From JAMCZZ01 sp964363695 (GTDB lineage: Bacteria > Patescibacteriota > UBA1384 > XYA2-FULL-43-10 > 1-14-0-10-43-13), in assembly GCA_964363695.1 (NCBI GenBank), contig CAYIJI010000029.1:1-13824 (forward strand): a DNA stretch of 13,824 nucleotides, read 5' to 3'. The stretch's first letter is position 1. Each line of letters opens with the position of its first letter. Below are positions 6,372-13,706 of this stretch, piece after piece. The notes under the pieces were generated by a model. The model had not been told where the DNA came from. It made no database searches and saw only the letters and a program-made list of their open reading frames with translations. The position numbers and the translations under genes are program-made.

Positions 6372-6443
6372 GGGCCTGGCAGGGATCGAACCTGCGACCT
6401 ACCGGTTATGAGCCGGCTGCTCTAACCACTGAGCTACAAGCCC
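6368..6443 (-). tRNA. tRNA with CAU anticodon (elongator Met, or Ile2 if lysidine-modified)
   Basis: The 76-nt cloverleaf has acceptor stem GGGCTTG / CAGGCCC (one T-G pair), D-arm TAGCTCAGTGGTTAGAGC, anticodon stem GCCGG / CCGGT with loop CTCATAA (anticodon CAU), a T-arm with GGTTCGATCC, discriminator A and an encoded CCA. It lacks initiator features, since the acceptor begins with a paired G1-C72. Elongator Met and Ile2 (decoded as AUA after TilS modification) share this anticodon. The D-arm and the C4-G69 pair are compatible with Ile2, and sequence alone does not settle it. Confidence 0.93.
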
Positions 6444-6454
6444 TAATCATTTCT

Positions 6455-6485
6455 TATATAGTAATGATACCATTCTCGAGGTCAA
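6455..6485 (-). promoter_or_regulatory. Probable tRNA promoter
   Basis: On the minus strand TTGACC (6480-6485) is followed 16 nt later by TACTAT (6458-6463), with the overlapping TATATA (6455-6460) as an alternative at 19 nt. It is close upstream of the tRNA 5' end at 6443. Confidence 0.5.
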
Positions 6486-6526
6486 AATTCAATAAGAATG
6501 AATTGTACTATTCACCTATTCTTGGC

Positions 6527-6640
6527 TGTCATCCCAGACTGTAAGCTTGAGATCTGGGATCCAGATGGTTGGTCTGCCTGAATATTTCCTAGATTTCCGC
6601 CGGAGTTTACCCCGTACTCCGATACGGGGCGGGAATGACA
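6527..6640. repeat. Dispersed palindromic repeat, full copy (GGGAATGACA family)
   Basis: It runs from TGTCATCCC on the left to GGGAATGACA on the right. It shares GAGATCTGGGATCCAGA and the following stretch with 1-77. An internal hairpin CCCCGT / ACGGGG lies at 6610-6628. It separates the divergent tRNA and CAP genes. No clean target duplication flanks it. Confidence 0.8.
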
Positions 6641-6712
6641 AAACAATGCGAGCATAATAATATTGTCGTACAATTTAAAACATATTATAAAATGTTTATT
6701 TACTTTTGCCCA

Positions 6713-6741
6713 TTGACAAAAGATTGTATTATTGATACAAT
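6713..6741 (+). promoter_or_regulatory. Promoter of the CAP-domain gene
   Basis: TTGACA (6713-6718) and TACAAT (6736-6741) are exactly 17 nt apart. Initiation is expected near 6748, about 29 nt before the ATG at 6777. This rules out any upstream start codon for the gene. Confidence 0.8.
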
Positions 6742-6776
6742 GGTTTAATTTTGTATTACATTATCATACGAAAAAA

Positions 6777-7346
6777 ATGACAAACAAAAGCATAAAATCT
6801 AAAAACACAATAAAACACAAAATAGTCTCCGGCTCTTTAGCCGTTTTATTTCTTATTCTTTTCGCTTCTCCTGTTTTTGCTTTAGAAATCAGTTCCGATA
6901 ATGTGTTAAACCTACTTAATCAAGAGAGGTCGGAGAGAGGACTTCCAAGATTAGTGTTAGATAGTGATCTGAGTAATGCCGCCAATGTTAAATCAAAAGA
7001 TATGATAAATAGGGATTATTTTGAGCATTTTGCTTTTGGCTCTACACCGTGGGATTTCATCAAGAACTCAGGATACGTGTATTTATATGCAGGAGAAAAT
7101 CTGGCGATGGATTTCAATACCTCTGAAGGTATGGTAAGAGCTTGGATGAATTCTTCTTCGCATAGAGAGAATATTCTCAATCCAGATTTTAGGGATATCG
7201 GAATAGGCATAGTTAAGGGCGAATATACGGACAGTAATAAAAACTATAATACAACAATGGTTACAAATATGTTTGGAAGAAAAAAGCCCGCCGTCCTTAA
7301 AGCTTGGGATTTTGTATCCAAGAACCTGCTCAACAACGTTCTCTAA
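6777..7346 (+). CDS. Secreted CAP/SCP-domain protein
   Basis: The protein is 189 aa and exported. A basic N-terminus and hydrophobic core (about 16-31) end in SPVFA, so signal peptidase should cut after A35. The mature part is one CAP (SCP/PR-1, PF00188) domain. The expected metal- or cavity-lining residues are present: H84 in YFEHF, E107 in GENLA, and H129 in SSSHRENIL, followed by the DIGIGIV strand. Bacterial CAP proteins of this size are common and mostly of unknown activity. The ATG at 6777 is fixed by the promoter, because an in-frame TTG at 6732 would lie upstream of the -10. The Shine-Dalgarno is poor. The gene stands alone and is divergent from the tRNA. Confidence 0.9.
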   Translation: MTNKSIKSKNTIKHKIVSGSLAVLFLILFASPVFALEISSDNVLNLLNQERSERGLPRLVLDSDLSNAANVKSKDMINRDYFEHFAFGSTPWDFIKNSGYVYLYAGENLAMDFNTSEGMVRAWMNSSSHRENILNPDFRDIGIGIVKGEYTDSNKNYNTTMVTNMFGRKKPAVLKAWDFVSKNLLNNVL

Positions 7347-7388
7347 TTGTGGATAACTAGTAAATAGATGCTCTCACAAATATTTTTT
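7346..7388 (+). terminator. Weak possible terminator after the CAP gene
   Basis: ATTGTG (7346-7351) can pair with CACAA (7375-7379) across a large loop, followed by ATATTTTTTTT. The stem is short and the loop long, so the T-run is the main signal. Confidence 0.3.
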
Positions 7389-7395
7389 TTAGGGT

Positions 7396-7425
7396 TTGAC
7401 TTCTTTTTCATATGGATGTTAATCT
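7396..7425 (+). promoter_or_regulatory. Possible promoter for the long leader
   Basis: TTGACT (7396-7401) and TAATCT (7420-7425) are 18 nt apart. If used, it would give a leader of about 430 nt before the surface-protein gene. Confidence 0.35.
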
Positions 7426-7624
7426 TATTCGGTAGAAGCGAAGAGCTTATGGCGGTAAAAAAGTATGAAGAAGTATGAACTTTTTCATAAAAAAGTCTGC
7501 TATGAACTGTCAATCGTTGTTCTGTAGGGTTAAATATGTTATTTGAACTTACTTTTCTAAGCCTTTACCGGTTTGGGCACAAGGGGATTTAAAAAAGTTC
7601 TATTGTTTTGAGTCAGGAAAGTTT

Positions 7625-7653
7625 CTTGCCAGAGGGGCCGCAAGGTTTTTTTT
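7625..7653 (+). terminator. Possible intrinsic terminator or attenuator within the leader
   Basis: A 5-bp stem CTTGC / GCAAG is followed by G and eight Ts. The stem is short. If functional, it would end a small RNA begun near 7432 or attenuate transcription toward the surface-protein gene. Confidence 0.35.
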
Positions 7654-7862
7654 GCTGTATTTCTTGCTGAAAGCTCTTATTGCTCTTTGGAGGGAAATTT
7701 ATCAATTACTAGGAGGTTTAGAGGCATACCTTTCTAGCCAGCTTTATTAACAAGCGACAGTTCTAACACACTCATCGTTTCAGGTCTTGCAAGATCAGAA
7801 AAGATTAGATCAAACGATACACTTTGTGAAGGTTCTGTACGTAATTAAGATTAGGAGCGGTT

Positions 7863-10571
7863 ATGAGGAAATTTTTTAGAAAGTTTTTGATATACCTACT
7901 TGCTATCGGTATGCTTATGCCTACTTGGTTAGTAACAGGTATGATGAGTGCGCAACATGTGAAGGCGGCCACATCTATGCTAGTTGAGTGGACTTTTGAA
8001 GACGGTGACACAACGGCTGATTTCGGTTTATCTGTTAATTCAGATAAATTGATTACGGGAAATGCCGGTGGTGACATCACATATCCGGCAGATGGCAGCA
8101 TCAGTGCGGGAAGTTGGGATGGGGGAATGCTCCTTAAACATTGGAAAATCAGTGTAAATTCCTCGGGATATCAAAATTTAAAAATATATTCAAAACAGAA
8201 GAGTTCTGCAACCGGTCCGAGAGAGTTTAAGCTCCAATATTCACTTAATGATCTTGTCTGGATGGATGTGACAGGCGGCGTTGCAACACTTGCTGATGAT
8301 GATTATATTTCTGGCACAATTAGTAATTTAGAATTACCAAGCGATTGTGAAAATAACAGTTTGTTTTATTTAAGATGGATAATGCTGTCCAATGATTCGG
8401 TTAGTCATGGAGAAAGTGTAAAAAGTACCGGAACGAGCAGAATAGACAACATTATAGTCTATGGCGAGGCTATAACCTCTGACTTGACACAATTAAATAC
8501 GGCTATTACTGCTGCTCAGGCTAAGCATGACACGGCGGTTGAAGGAATTGAACCCAATAACTACGCCGTAGGTTCCAAGGCAATTTTTTTAACAGCGATA
8601 GATACTGCCCGCACTATTACTGCAAGTTCTGCTCAATCAGTCGTAGACGCTGCGGTTGTTGCATTGGCTGCCGCCGACGCTGCATTCGAGGCTGGCAGAG
8701 TTCTTAGTCCCGACACTCATGAAGATACAGCCACCAATGCAGTTGTAAAGGCTGAGACAACTCCAACTCAAGCTAATGTTGATTCAGCTCAAGATTTAGT
8801 AGATTTATTGACAGAGGGAGATTTAAAGACAGATCTGCAAGCACGGCTTGATGCAGCGCAAGATATTGTTGACGCAAATGTTATTGCAGCAGGCTTAGTC
8901 TCTGATTTAATTACTGCTTTGCCGGCGTTAGGCGACCTAACCCTAGCAAATACATCAGTTGGTGAGGCCAGAGTCGCTTACAATGCTTTGATTCCGGAAG
9001 GAAAAGTATTGGTTTTAAACTATTCGACTTTAACAAGCGCAGAAGCGCAGCTTGCAGCATTGCAAGCAGCAACCGATGCGGTAGCCGCATTGGAAACAGC
9101 CTCAGCTCTTGACTTGGCAGTAGAAGAAAACTTGGTTAATGCTGAAACCGCCTTAGATGCAGCCAACACAGCTCTAGAGTTGGTAGCAGGCGGTGTTGAA
9201 AAAACCTCTTTATTAGCCAGAGTTGTTGCTCCAGCAGAAACTATTAGGATTGCAAGAGAAGCTTTCGATGTAAATTCCGTCTTAATTCAAATTGGAGCTC
9301 TGCCGGTTAAGGGAACCACAATATTGCTGGCAGACGCTCCAAAAGTGGCTGCAGCGAGAACTGCTTATGACGCTCTATCAGAAGGGGGAAAGGCTTTAAT
9401 ATTAAACTATCAAATATTATTGGATGCAGAAGCCGCGATAGATGTTATGACAACGGGAGCAGATACTTTTTCCGGATATATTTTAGGGACTGTTTCTAAG
9501 GTTGCGCCTCTTGTTTTCGATAATATGACTATTAGCACAAATAGCGAGACTCCTCAGAATATCGAGATTAAAAGATATCTAGGGGTGCCAACGGCCAACG
9601 CATTGTCTTTTGGCGCAGGTAATTTCTATTATGAAATAGTGACAGGAAGCGACGCCATATTCCCTATAACTTTGACTCTTGCTTATAGCGATGACCAGAA
9701 CAATGCTAATTATCTCGATGAGACAAAGTTCAATAGTTTATACTATTATTCAAGCGGCGAATGGAAAGATTATCGAAACGACAGCCCAAATCCCGGGATT
9801 ATTGATATTGGCAAAGCAAACAATAAGATCACAGCAACAATTTATCACTTGACTCCTATTGTTGCAGGCTACGATCTAATCGCTCCAGCTGCACCTAGTA
9901 TTACTAAGACAACAGTCAATGACACCCTAATAACGGTTGAGTGGAATAAAGTTACAGATGCAGAAGGTTATTATGTTTACTTGAGCAGCGAATCAAATGG
10001 ACCGGTTACTTTAAGCAACTATATTGCAAAAAGCGAGATACTAACTGGCAACACCTACACTTTCCGCGTCGGCAATTATGGGAAATATTATGTTGCAGTT
10101 ACGGCGGTTGATGCCAAAGGTAACGCCTCAGTTGTTCCTAATGCAATGAGTCAAACTCTTGTAAATGTTGCCGCACCGGCAATTTCCGCCTCAGCTTCTA
10201 GTACATCAAAAATTTCAGTCGGACCGGAAAGAGCAAGAGCAGAAGCAGAGAATACGAATAGAGAAGAGAAAATTGAAACTTCTCCGTCTGAAACTCCTTC
10301 TGCTGCTGCAGATGATTCCAACGGCCAGATCAAAGGCGATGAGAGTTCGGACAAAAATGGTGATAATAAGGTCAACTGGACTCCTTGGATAGTGTTGTTT
10401 GTGCTGATTCTTTTGGCTGGTGCTGCAACAGGAGGTTACTTCTATTGGTTTAATGGTGAAGATGAAGCTGAAGCCACTGTGAGAGAGCCAAAAAAGGAAG
10501 AAAAAAATACCGAAAATTCGCAGAATAACAGTAAAAACCAGAATAATCAGAAAAAGCAGAAACGCTGGTAA
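7863..10571 (+). CDS. Large multi-domain surface protein (adhesin-like), C-terminal membrane anchor
   Basis: The protein is 902 aa. A signal peptide (basic start, hydrophobic 8-30) probably ends at VKA36. Residues 38-203 form a lectin- or jellyroll-like beta domain (LVEWTFEDGD ... SRIDNIIVYG) of the kind attached to secreted nuclease and adhesin proteins. Residues 205-277 look like a FIVAR helical module. Then Ala-rich helical modules alternate in two rounds: 285-340 and 402-465 resemble each other, and 346-397 and 472-526 share the LP..L.LA....AR.AY..L pattern followed by NY and AEA. A second beta region (533-672), a fibronectin type III domain (674-768), a Ser/Glu-rich linker (770-837), a transmembrane helix (840-861) and a Lys/Asn/Gln-rich cytoplasmic tail follow. 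There is no LPXTG. AGGAG lies 5 nt before the ATG. A role in attachment to other cells or surfaces is inferred. Confidence 0.85.
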   Translation: MRKFFRKFLIYLLAIGMLMPTWLVTGMMSAQHVKAATSMLVEWTFEDGDTTADFGLSVNSDKLITGNAGGDITYPADGSISAGSWDGGMLLKHWKISVNSSGYQNLKIYSKQKSSATGPREFKLQYSLNDLVWMDVTGGVATLADDDYISGTISNLELPSDCENNSLFYLRWIMLSNDSVSHGESVKSTGTSRIDNIIVYGEAITSDLTQLNTAITAAQAKHDTAVEGIEPNNYAVGSKAIFLTAIDTARTITASSAQSVVDAAVVALAAADAAFEAGRVLSPDTHEDTATNAVVKAETTPTQANVDSAQDLVDLLTEGDLKTDLQARLDAAQDIVDANVIAAGLVSDLITALPALGDLTLANTSVGEARVAYNALIPEGKVLVLNYSTLTSAEAQLAALQAATDAVAALETASALDLAVEENLVNAETALDAANTALELVAGGVEKTSLLARVVAPAETIRIAREAFDVNSVLIQIGALPVKGTTILLADAPKVAAARTAYDALSEGGKALILNYQILLDAEAAIDVMTTGADTFSGYILGTVSKVAPLVFDNMTISTNSETPQNIEIKRYLGVPTANALSFGAGNFYYEIVTGSDAIFPITLTLAYSDDQNNANYLDETKFNSLYYYSSGEWKDYRNDSPNPGIIDIGKANNKITATIYHLTPIVAGYDLIAPAAPSITKTTVNDTLITVEWNKVTDAEGYYVYLSSESNGPVTLSNYIAKSEILTGNTYTFRVGNYGKYYVAVTAVDAKGNASVVPNAMSQTLVNVAAPAISASASSTSKISVGPERARAEAENTNREEKIETSPSETPSAAADDSNGQIKGDESSDKNGDNKVNWTPWIVLFVLILLAGAATGGYFYWFNGEDEAEATVREPKKEEKNTENSQNNSKNQNNQKKQKRW

Positions 10572-10580
10572 TTCTCAGCA

Positions 10581-10628
10581 GTAAGCGTATAAGCAAGTAA
10601 GCTTGTAAGCGAGTAAGCTGATAAGCAA
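10581..10628 (+). repeat. Six-unit 8-nt TAAGC array after the surface-protein gene
   Basis: Six consecutive 8-nt units all match RTAAGCNN with no insertion or deletion, starting 9 nt after the stop codon and ending just before the terminator stem. TAA triplets at 13, 21, 29, 37, 45 and 53 nt from the first base of the stop rotate through all three frames twice. This is the most regular of the three arrays in the window. Confidence 0.85.
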
Positions 10629-10630
10629 AA

Positions 10631-10661
10631 AAATCCTCCGGTACTAATCGGGGGATTTTTT
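10631..10661 (+). terminator. Rho-independent terminator of the surface-protein gene
   Basis: The stem AAATCCTCCG / CGGGGGATTT (10 bp with one G-T) has an 8-nt loop and is followed by a T-run. It directly follows the TAAGC array. Confidence 0.85.
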
Positions 10662-10664
10662 GTA

Positions 10665-10670
10665 TATAAT
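10665..10670 (+). promoter_or_regulatory. -10 element of the FtsB-like gene, near-leaderless
   Basis: A perfect TATAAT is 8 nt before the ATG at 10679. Initiation at the normal distance would fall within 1-2 nt of the start codon. No good -35 is visible, because the spacer region lies in the preceding terminator. There is also no Shine-Dalgarno, which agrees with leaderless translation. Confidence 0.5.
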
Positions 10671-10678
10671 TAAAGCAG

Positions 10679-11098
10679 ATGAAAAATGAAACGAAAAATA
10701 AAGCAAAGTTTTCGAGAGTTATTGGATTTATTGAGAGTTATATCCCAATGACTTTTTCCAGCTTGATCATTTTCATAGTTATTATTTATTTATTTTTCGT
10801 TATCGGCAGGACGATTTCTAATAATTACAACTCAAACAGAGATCTGGAGCAAGAAGAGCAAAAAGTTTTGAATTTGGAGGACGAGATTGATGGTATGAGA
10901 AACCAGATAAATTACTTTCAAACTAGCTCATTTAAGGAAAAAGAGGCTAGAGAGAAATTGGGGTACAAAGCTCCCGGTGAAAGTGTGTTGAGCTTGCCGA
11001 TTGATCAGGAAGATGAAAAAAGCACCGACGTCTCTTTTTGGGAAGTTAAAATCAAAACACCGAACTATCGTTATTGGTGGTCATACTTTTTTGAGTAA
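10679..11098 (+). CDS. FtsB/DivIC-family septum formation initiator protein
   Basis: A bitopic division protein of 139 aa. After a short basic cytoplasmic end, one transmembrane helix spans about 24-45. A coiled coil (about 53-82, with LEQEEQKVLNLEDEIDGMRN) follows, and then the conserved family segment KEKEAREKLGYKAPGE (about 86-101). A tail of about 35 residues ends in aromatic-rich YRYWWSYFFE. FtsB/DivIC proteins pair with FtsL and FtsQ/DivIB in the divisome to activate septal wall synthesis. The order of helix, coiled coil and GYxxPGE fits PF04977. Which of FtsB or DivIC it is cannot be decided here. The gene is monocistronic, with its own -10 and terminator. Confidence 0.85.
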   Translation: MKNETKNKAKFSRVIGFIESYIPMTFSSLIIFIVIIYLFFVIGRTISNNYNSNRDLEQEEQKVLNLEDEIDGMRNQINYFQTSSFKEKEAREKLGYKAPGESVLSLPIDQEDEKSTDVSFWEVKIKTPNYRYWWSYFFE

Positions 11099-11112
11099 TG
11101 ATCTATACTTCG

Positions 11113-11147
11113 AAAATAAGCTGTCAAAAAATTGACAACTTATTTTT
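11113..11147 (+). terminator. Rho-independent terminator of the FtsB-like gene
   Basis: The stem is AAAATAAG-C-TGTCAA with TTGACA-A-CTTATTTT: 14 pairs with one C/A mismatch and a 4-nt A loop, ending in a T-run. It lies 14 nt after the stop codon. Its near-symmetry would also allow function on the minus strand. Confidence 0.8.
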
Positions 11148-11301
11148 GGTAGACTTGATGCACTTTCATTTGAATCGCTGATGGCTTGGCTTGACCGGTT
11201 AATGAATGCGTACAATCAAGCGGAATGAGATCAGGATATTATCAAGTCCATACAATATGGATAGCATATCACATTTTGCAGAAAAATCAATAAATGTTTA
11301 A

Positions 11302-11395
11302 GTAACCACTCACTGTTATTGCGAGTGCGGTTTGCGAAGCAATCTATCATGAAAGTTGTAAAGATTGCCGCGTCGCAAGCACACTCCTCGCAGTT
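11302..11395. repeat. Degenerate repeat with a MITE-type end and GTCATTGCGAG-type interior
   Basis: The left end, GTAACCACTCACTGT (11302-11316), differs by one base from the terminal repeat of the 467-612 element. The interior (TTGCGAG, GCGAAGCAATCT, AAAGATTGCCGCGTCGC, CTCCTCGCA) belongs to the family at 911-992. The right end is cut to GTTAC (11391-11395), apparently by loss of about 10 bp from the terminal repeat. No target duplication is visible. The remaining intergenic DNA at 11148-11301 shows only a small hairpin (TCCATA / TATGGA, 11247-11261). Confidence 0.65.
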
Positions 11396-11422
11396 ACATA
11401 TAGGTTCAATAAAAAAGTAGCA

Positions 11423-13576
11423 CTAGAAGTTCTTTTTATAATAACTTTCTCGTTTTTTAAACATTTTCTCCAGATAGATAATTTTTGAATCCCGATAGTC
11501 ATAAATCTTTTTTGACTGTTCGTTTTCCAGTTCTCTTGTTAGTCGCCCGATATATTGGGTTAGCTTGCCGTGAAATGAGAACGGGAAGACCAAGAAAAGA
11601 CAGTCGAGATTGTGGAAATCCGTACCTTCGCCGAGAAGCTGGCCTGTGGCTATAATAATTTGAAAGTTGCCAGTTTCAACTTGAGCGATCTTTTCTCTTT
11701 TATGCTTATCGGTAAGATCACCAGTCAAAACAATCGTTTCAAAATTCTGGTTGAGGTATAAATTTAAAACCTCAGCGTGTTCCTTGCGCTCAGTCAGAAC
11801 AAGACACTTATGACCGTTGTTGACTTCAATTTCGATATCTTTGGATATTTGACGATTTCTATTTGAGTCAAAGACTAGTATTTTGGAAATCGGCTGAAAA
11901 TTCGCTATTCCACTTTTGAATGGTAATTCCAATTCGGTTTCTCTAATTACTAAGTTAATCTTATTCTCAGGTTGCAAAATTTCGGATTGAATTGTAAGGT
12001 CGGATCGCGAAATTGTATGCAAAGTATCGCCAATAAAGATAAATATTAAGCGCTCATCTTTATATTTTCGTTCTGGCGTTGCAGTCAAGCCATAGAGAAA
12101 ATAAGGATTGAATTTTGTAATGACAGATCGAAACATTTTGGCAGGAACATGGTGACATTCATCTACAATAATTAGACCAAATTTATTTTGTGCTTCTTGG
12201 GCAATATCAGATTTATTTAGAGTCTGAATCATAGCAACTGTGACGAGCTCTCCAAACTTTTTTTTGCTTGATCCAATTTGGCCAATATTTTTCTTTGGAA
12301 TATTTAAAAAACTTTCAATTCTCTCTACCCATTGATCAAATATTTGCTTTTTGTGTACCAAAATTAGTGTCGGTTGTTTCAGCCTGGCTATTAATTCAAT
12401 TCCAATAATAGTTTTGCCTGAACCGGGAGGAGATACAAGCACTCCATTGTCTGAAAGAAGCAGATTTTTAATCGCTTCTTCTTGATAGGAAAATAATTTA
12501 AGATTTGATTTATATTTCAATGATTTAGTTTTCAATCTTTGATCATTAATTTCATACTTTATATGATGTTCGTCGAGAAAGTTTATCAATTCTACAAAAA
12601 ATCCTCTTGGTATCCCGGTTTTATTCCCCATGGAATTTATAAGGTTAAAGAATTTTTCAACATTATAGACACCAATGCCCATTTTCTTTTTTATCAGATA
12701 CTCCGGATTAATAAAATTTAATTGCTCTTTCAAAAAAGAAACCAAAACGCTAGAGACGCTCTTTGTATCTAGATATATCTGATCCGAAAGCACAATTCTG
12801 AGCAACTTTTTACTGCTCGGTTCGCAAATGTCAGCAGAGTTGTTGAATCTAGCAAAAATTTGGTCGAGTTGGACTATGCTGATTTTCTTAATTTGACTTA
12901 AATAGTTCCATTGATCATCGACAGGCCGATAACTGTTCTTATCAAGAAAAACAGTGTTTTGGCTTTGTCTGGATTGACCCTGTAATGGCAAAACGATTTG
13001 ATTACCGATCTCATTATCTCCGATATAGTCTTGGCTTGGGAAAATACGATCGAAACTCTCATCCCTGGAAAACCTATCAATTATTTTTGCGTCCCGCAGA
13101 AGGTTTATGCAAATATTTCTACTCTTGCTGGCTAAGTATTTATCTTCAAAAAAGAACCAAGTGTGAGCGCCATCGCCCGAACGTGACCGTTCAAGGTGCG
13201 GTTCCAAATTATGTTTTTCGCATTCAGCAATAAAAGCGCGGGTATCTTTAACCCAGCTTTTGCCATCAAAGTCGATAGCCACAAAATACGAGCAATTATC
13301 GGGCAGCAGAGGATAAATTCCATAGGTCTTATGTCCATATAGGTGCTTCTGTAAGTAAAAGTTGCTCCATTCGGCATAGTTTTTGTAGTCGCAATCTTTG
13401 CATTTGCCGCGGCCAAGCTTATTGCAAAGTCCTACCTTCCACTCATTAATACAAACCGGAGTGTAGCCGCTTTTTGTGCCGTCGGCTTTTTCCCAGCGAA
13501 CAGCAAAAACGTCACTTCTACCCCTGAAAAGATTATTGAATATATTTAGTTTCTCGTGATCGATAATTTCTTGCAT
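11423..13576 (-). CDS. Primase-helicase fusion: AEP-type (TOTE conflict system) primase plus SF2 DEAD/DEAH helicase
   Basis: The protein is 717 aa. The N-terminal half is an archaeo-eukaryotic-primase-like domain: possible Zn cysteines C42, C51, C59, C62; the catalytic pair D102/D104 in AIDFDGK; the nucleotide-binding SRSGDGAHTW (131-140, H138); then RIFPSQD (177-183) and GNQIVLPLQG (191-200). The C-terminal half is an SF2 helicase: PPGSGKT (383-389), DECHH (472-476), LTATPER (497-503), QYIGRLTR (674-681). This fusion matches proteins annotated in databases as TOTE conflict system primases, thought to take part in conflict with mobile DNA. The ATG at 13576 is chosen because the open frame upstream, back to 13816, overlaps the ParA gene and has no such homology. 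A -10-like TATACA lies 15 nt upstream, so the leader is very short. The gene diverges from ParA. Confidence 0.88.
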   Translation of the reverse strand: MQEIIDHEKLNIFNNLFRGRSDVFAVRWEKADGTKSGYTPVCINEWKVGLCNKLGRGKCKDCDYKNYAEWSNFYLQKHLYGHKTYGIYPLLPDNCSYFVAIDFDGKSWVKDTRAFIAECEKHNLEPHLERSRSGDGAHTWFFFEDKYLASKSRNICINLLRDAKIIDRFSRDESFDRIFPSQDYIGDNEIGNQIVLPLQGQSRQSQNTVFLDKNSYRPVDDQWNYLSQIKKISIVQLDQIFARFNNSADICEPSSKKLLRIVLSDQIYLDTKSVSSVLVSFLKEQLNFINPEYLIKKKMGIGVYNVEKFFNLINSMGNKTGIPRGFFVELINFLDEHHIKYEINDQRLKTKSLKYKSNLKLFSYQEEAIKNLLLSDNGVLVSPPGSGKTIIGIELIARLKQPTLILVHKKQIFDQWVERIESFLNIPKKNIGQIGSSKKKFGELVTVAMIQTLNKSDIAQEAQNKFGLIIVDECHHVPAKMFRSVITKFNPYFLYGLTATPERKYKDERLIFIFIGDTLHTISRSDLTIQSEILQPENKINLVIRETELELPFKSGIANFQPISKILVFDSNRNRQISKDIEIEVNNGHKCLVLTERKEHAEVLNLYLNQNFETIVLTGDLTDKHKREKIAQVETGNFQIIIATGQLLGEGTDFHNLDCLFLVFPFSFHGKLTQYIGRLTRELENEQSKKIYDYRDSKIIYLEKMFKKRESYYKKNF

Positions 13577-13589
13577 AATAATTCTCAAT

Positions 13590-13597
13590 ATTGTATA
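13590..13597 (-). promoter_or_regulatory. -10 element of the primase-helicase gene
   Basis: On the minus strand ATATACAATA offers TATACA (13592-13597) or TACAAT (13590-13595), 13-15 nt before the ATG. No convincing -35 is seen. The leader would be under about 10 nt. Confidence 0.35.
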
Positions 13598-13665
13598 TCT
13601 GATTAGAGCATTTTTAGCTAGAAAATACAATGTTTTAGATAAGAAAATGGATTCCTTGTTCTGTT

Positions 13666-13674
13666 TGTGATAAT
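13666..13674 (+). promoter_or_regulatory. Extended -10 promoter of the ParA gene
   Basis: TGTGATAAT combines a TGn extension with GATAAT, 32 nt before the ATG at 13707. No -35 is recognised. The intergenic DNA shared with the divergent primase-helicase gene is 130 bp, so control could be joint. Confidence 0.45.
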
Positions 13675-13706
13675 CTAAAAGCAGACGAAAGTAAAAAAGA
13701 GGCGCT

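Larger units (their letters stand above)
7347..7862 (+). other. 516-nt intergenic region / possible long leader of the surface-protein gene
   Basis: No protein gene is visible on either strand; the longest plus-strand candidate is a 20-codon ORF at 7465-7527 with no good ribosome site. It contains a promoter-like pair near 7396-7425, a 10-bp tandem repeat (AAGTATGAAG / AAGTATGAAC, 7461-7480), the short hairpin ACTTTTT / AAAAAGT just after it, and at 7625-7653 a small stem (CTTGC / GCAAG) followed by eight Ts. AGGAG (7853-7857) is the ribosome site of the next gene. I found no match by eye to tmRNA, RNase P or SRP RNA signatures. It could be a structured leader, a small RNA gene or decayed DNA. 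Confidence 0.45.

Noticed and set aside
6732..6776. TTG start giving a longer CAP protein
   Set aside because: The promoter -10 (6736-6741) lies downstream of that codon, so it would not be in the mRNA. The signal peptide starts at the ATG at 6777.
7465..7527. 20-codon ORF as a leader peptide before the surface protein
   Set aside because: There is no convincing ribosome site and no stop-codon or regulatory-codon pattern typical of attenuators.
7347..7862. tmRNA, RNase P RNA or SRP RNA in the long intergenic region
   Set aside because: None of the conserved core motifs of these RNAs could be found on either strand by eye.
10581..10628. CRISPR array
   Set aside because: The units are 8 nt and directly adjacent, with no spacers and no cas genes.
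11206..11301. 31-codon plus-strand ORF after the FtsB-like gene
   Set aside because: No ribosome site, no promoter and no recognisable sequence. It ends at the edge of a repeat and is probably chance.
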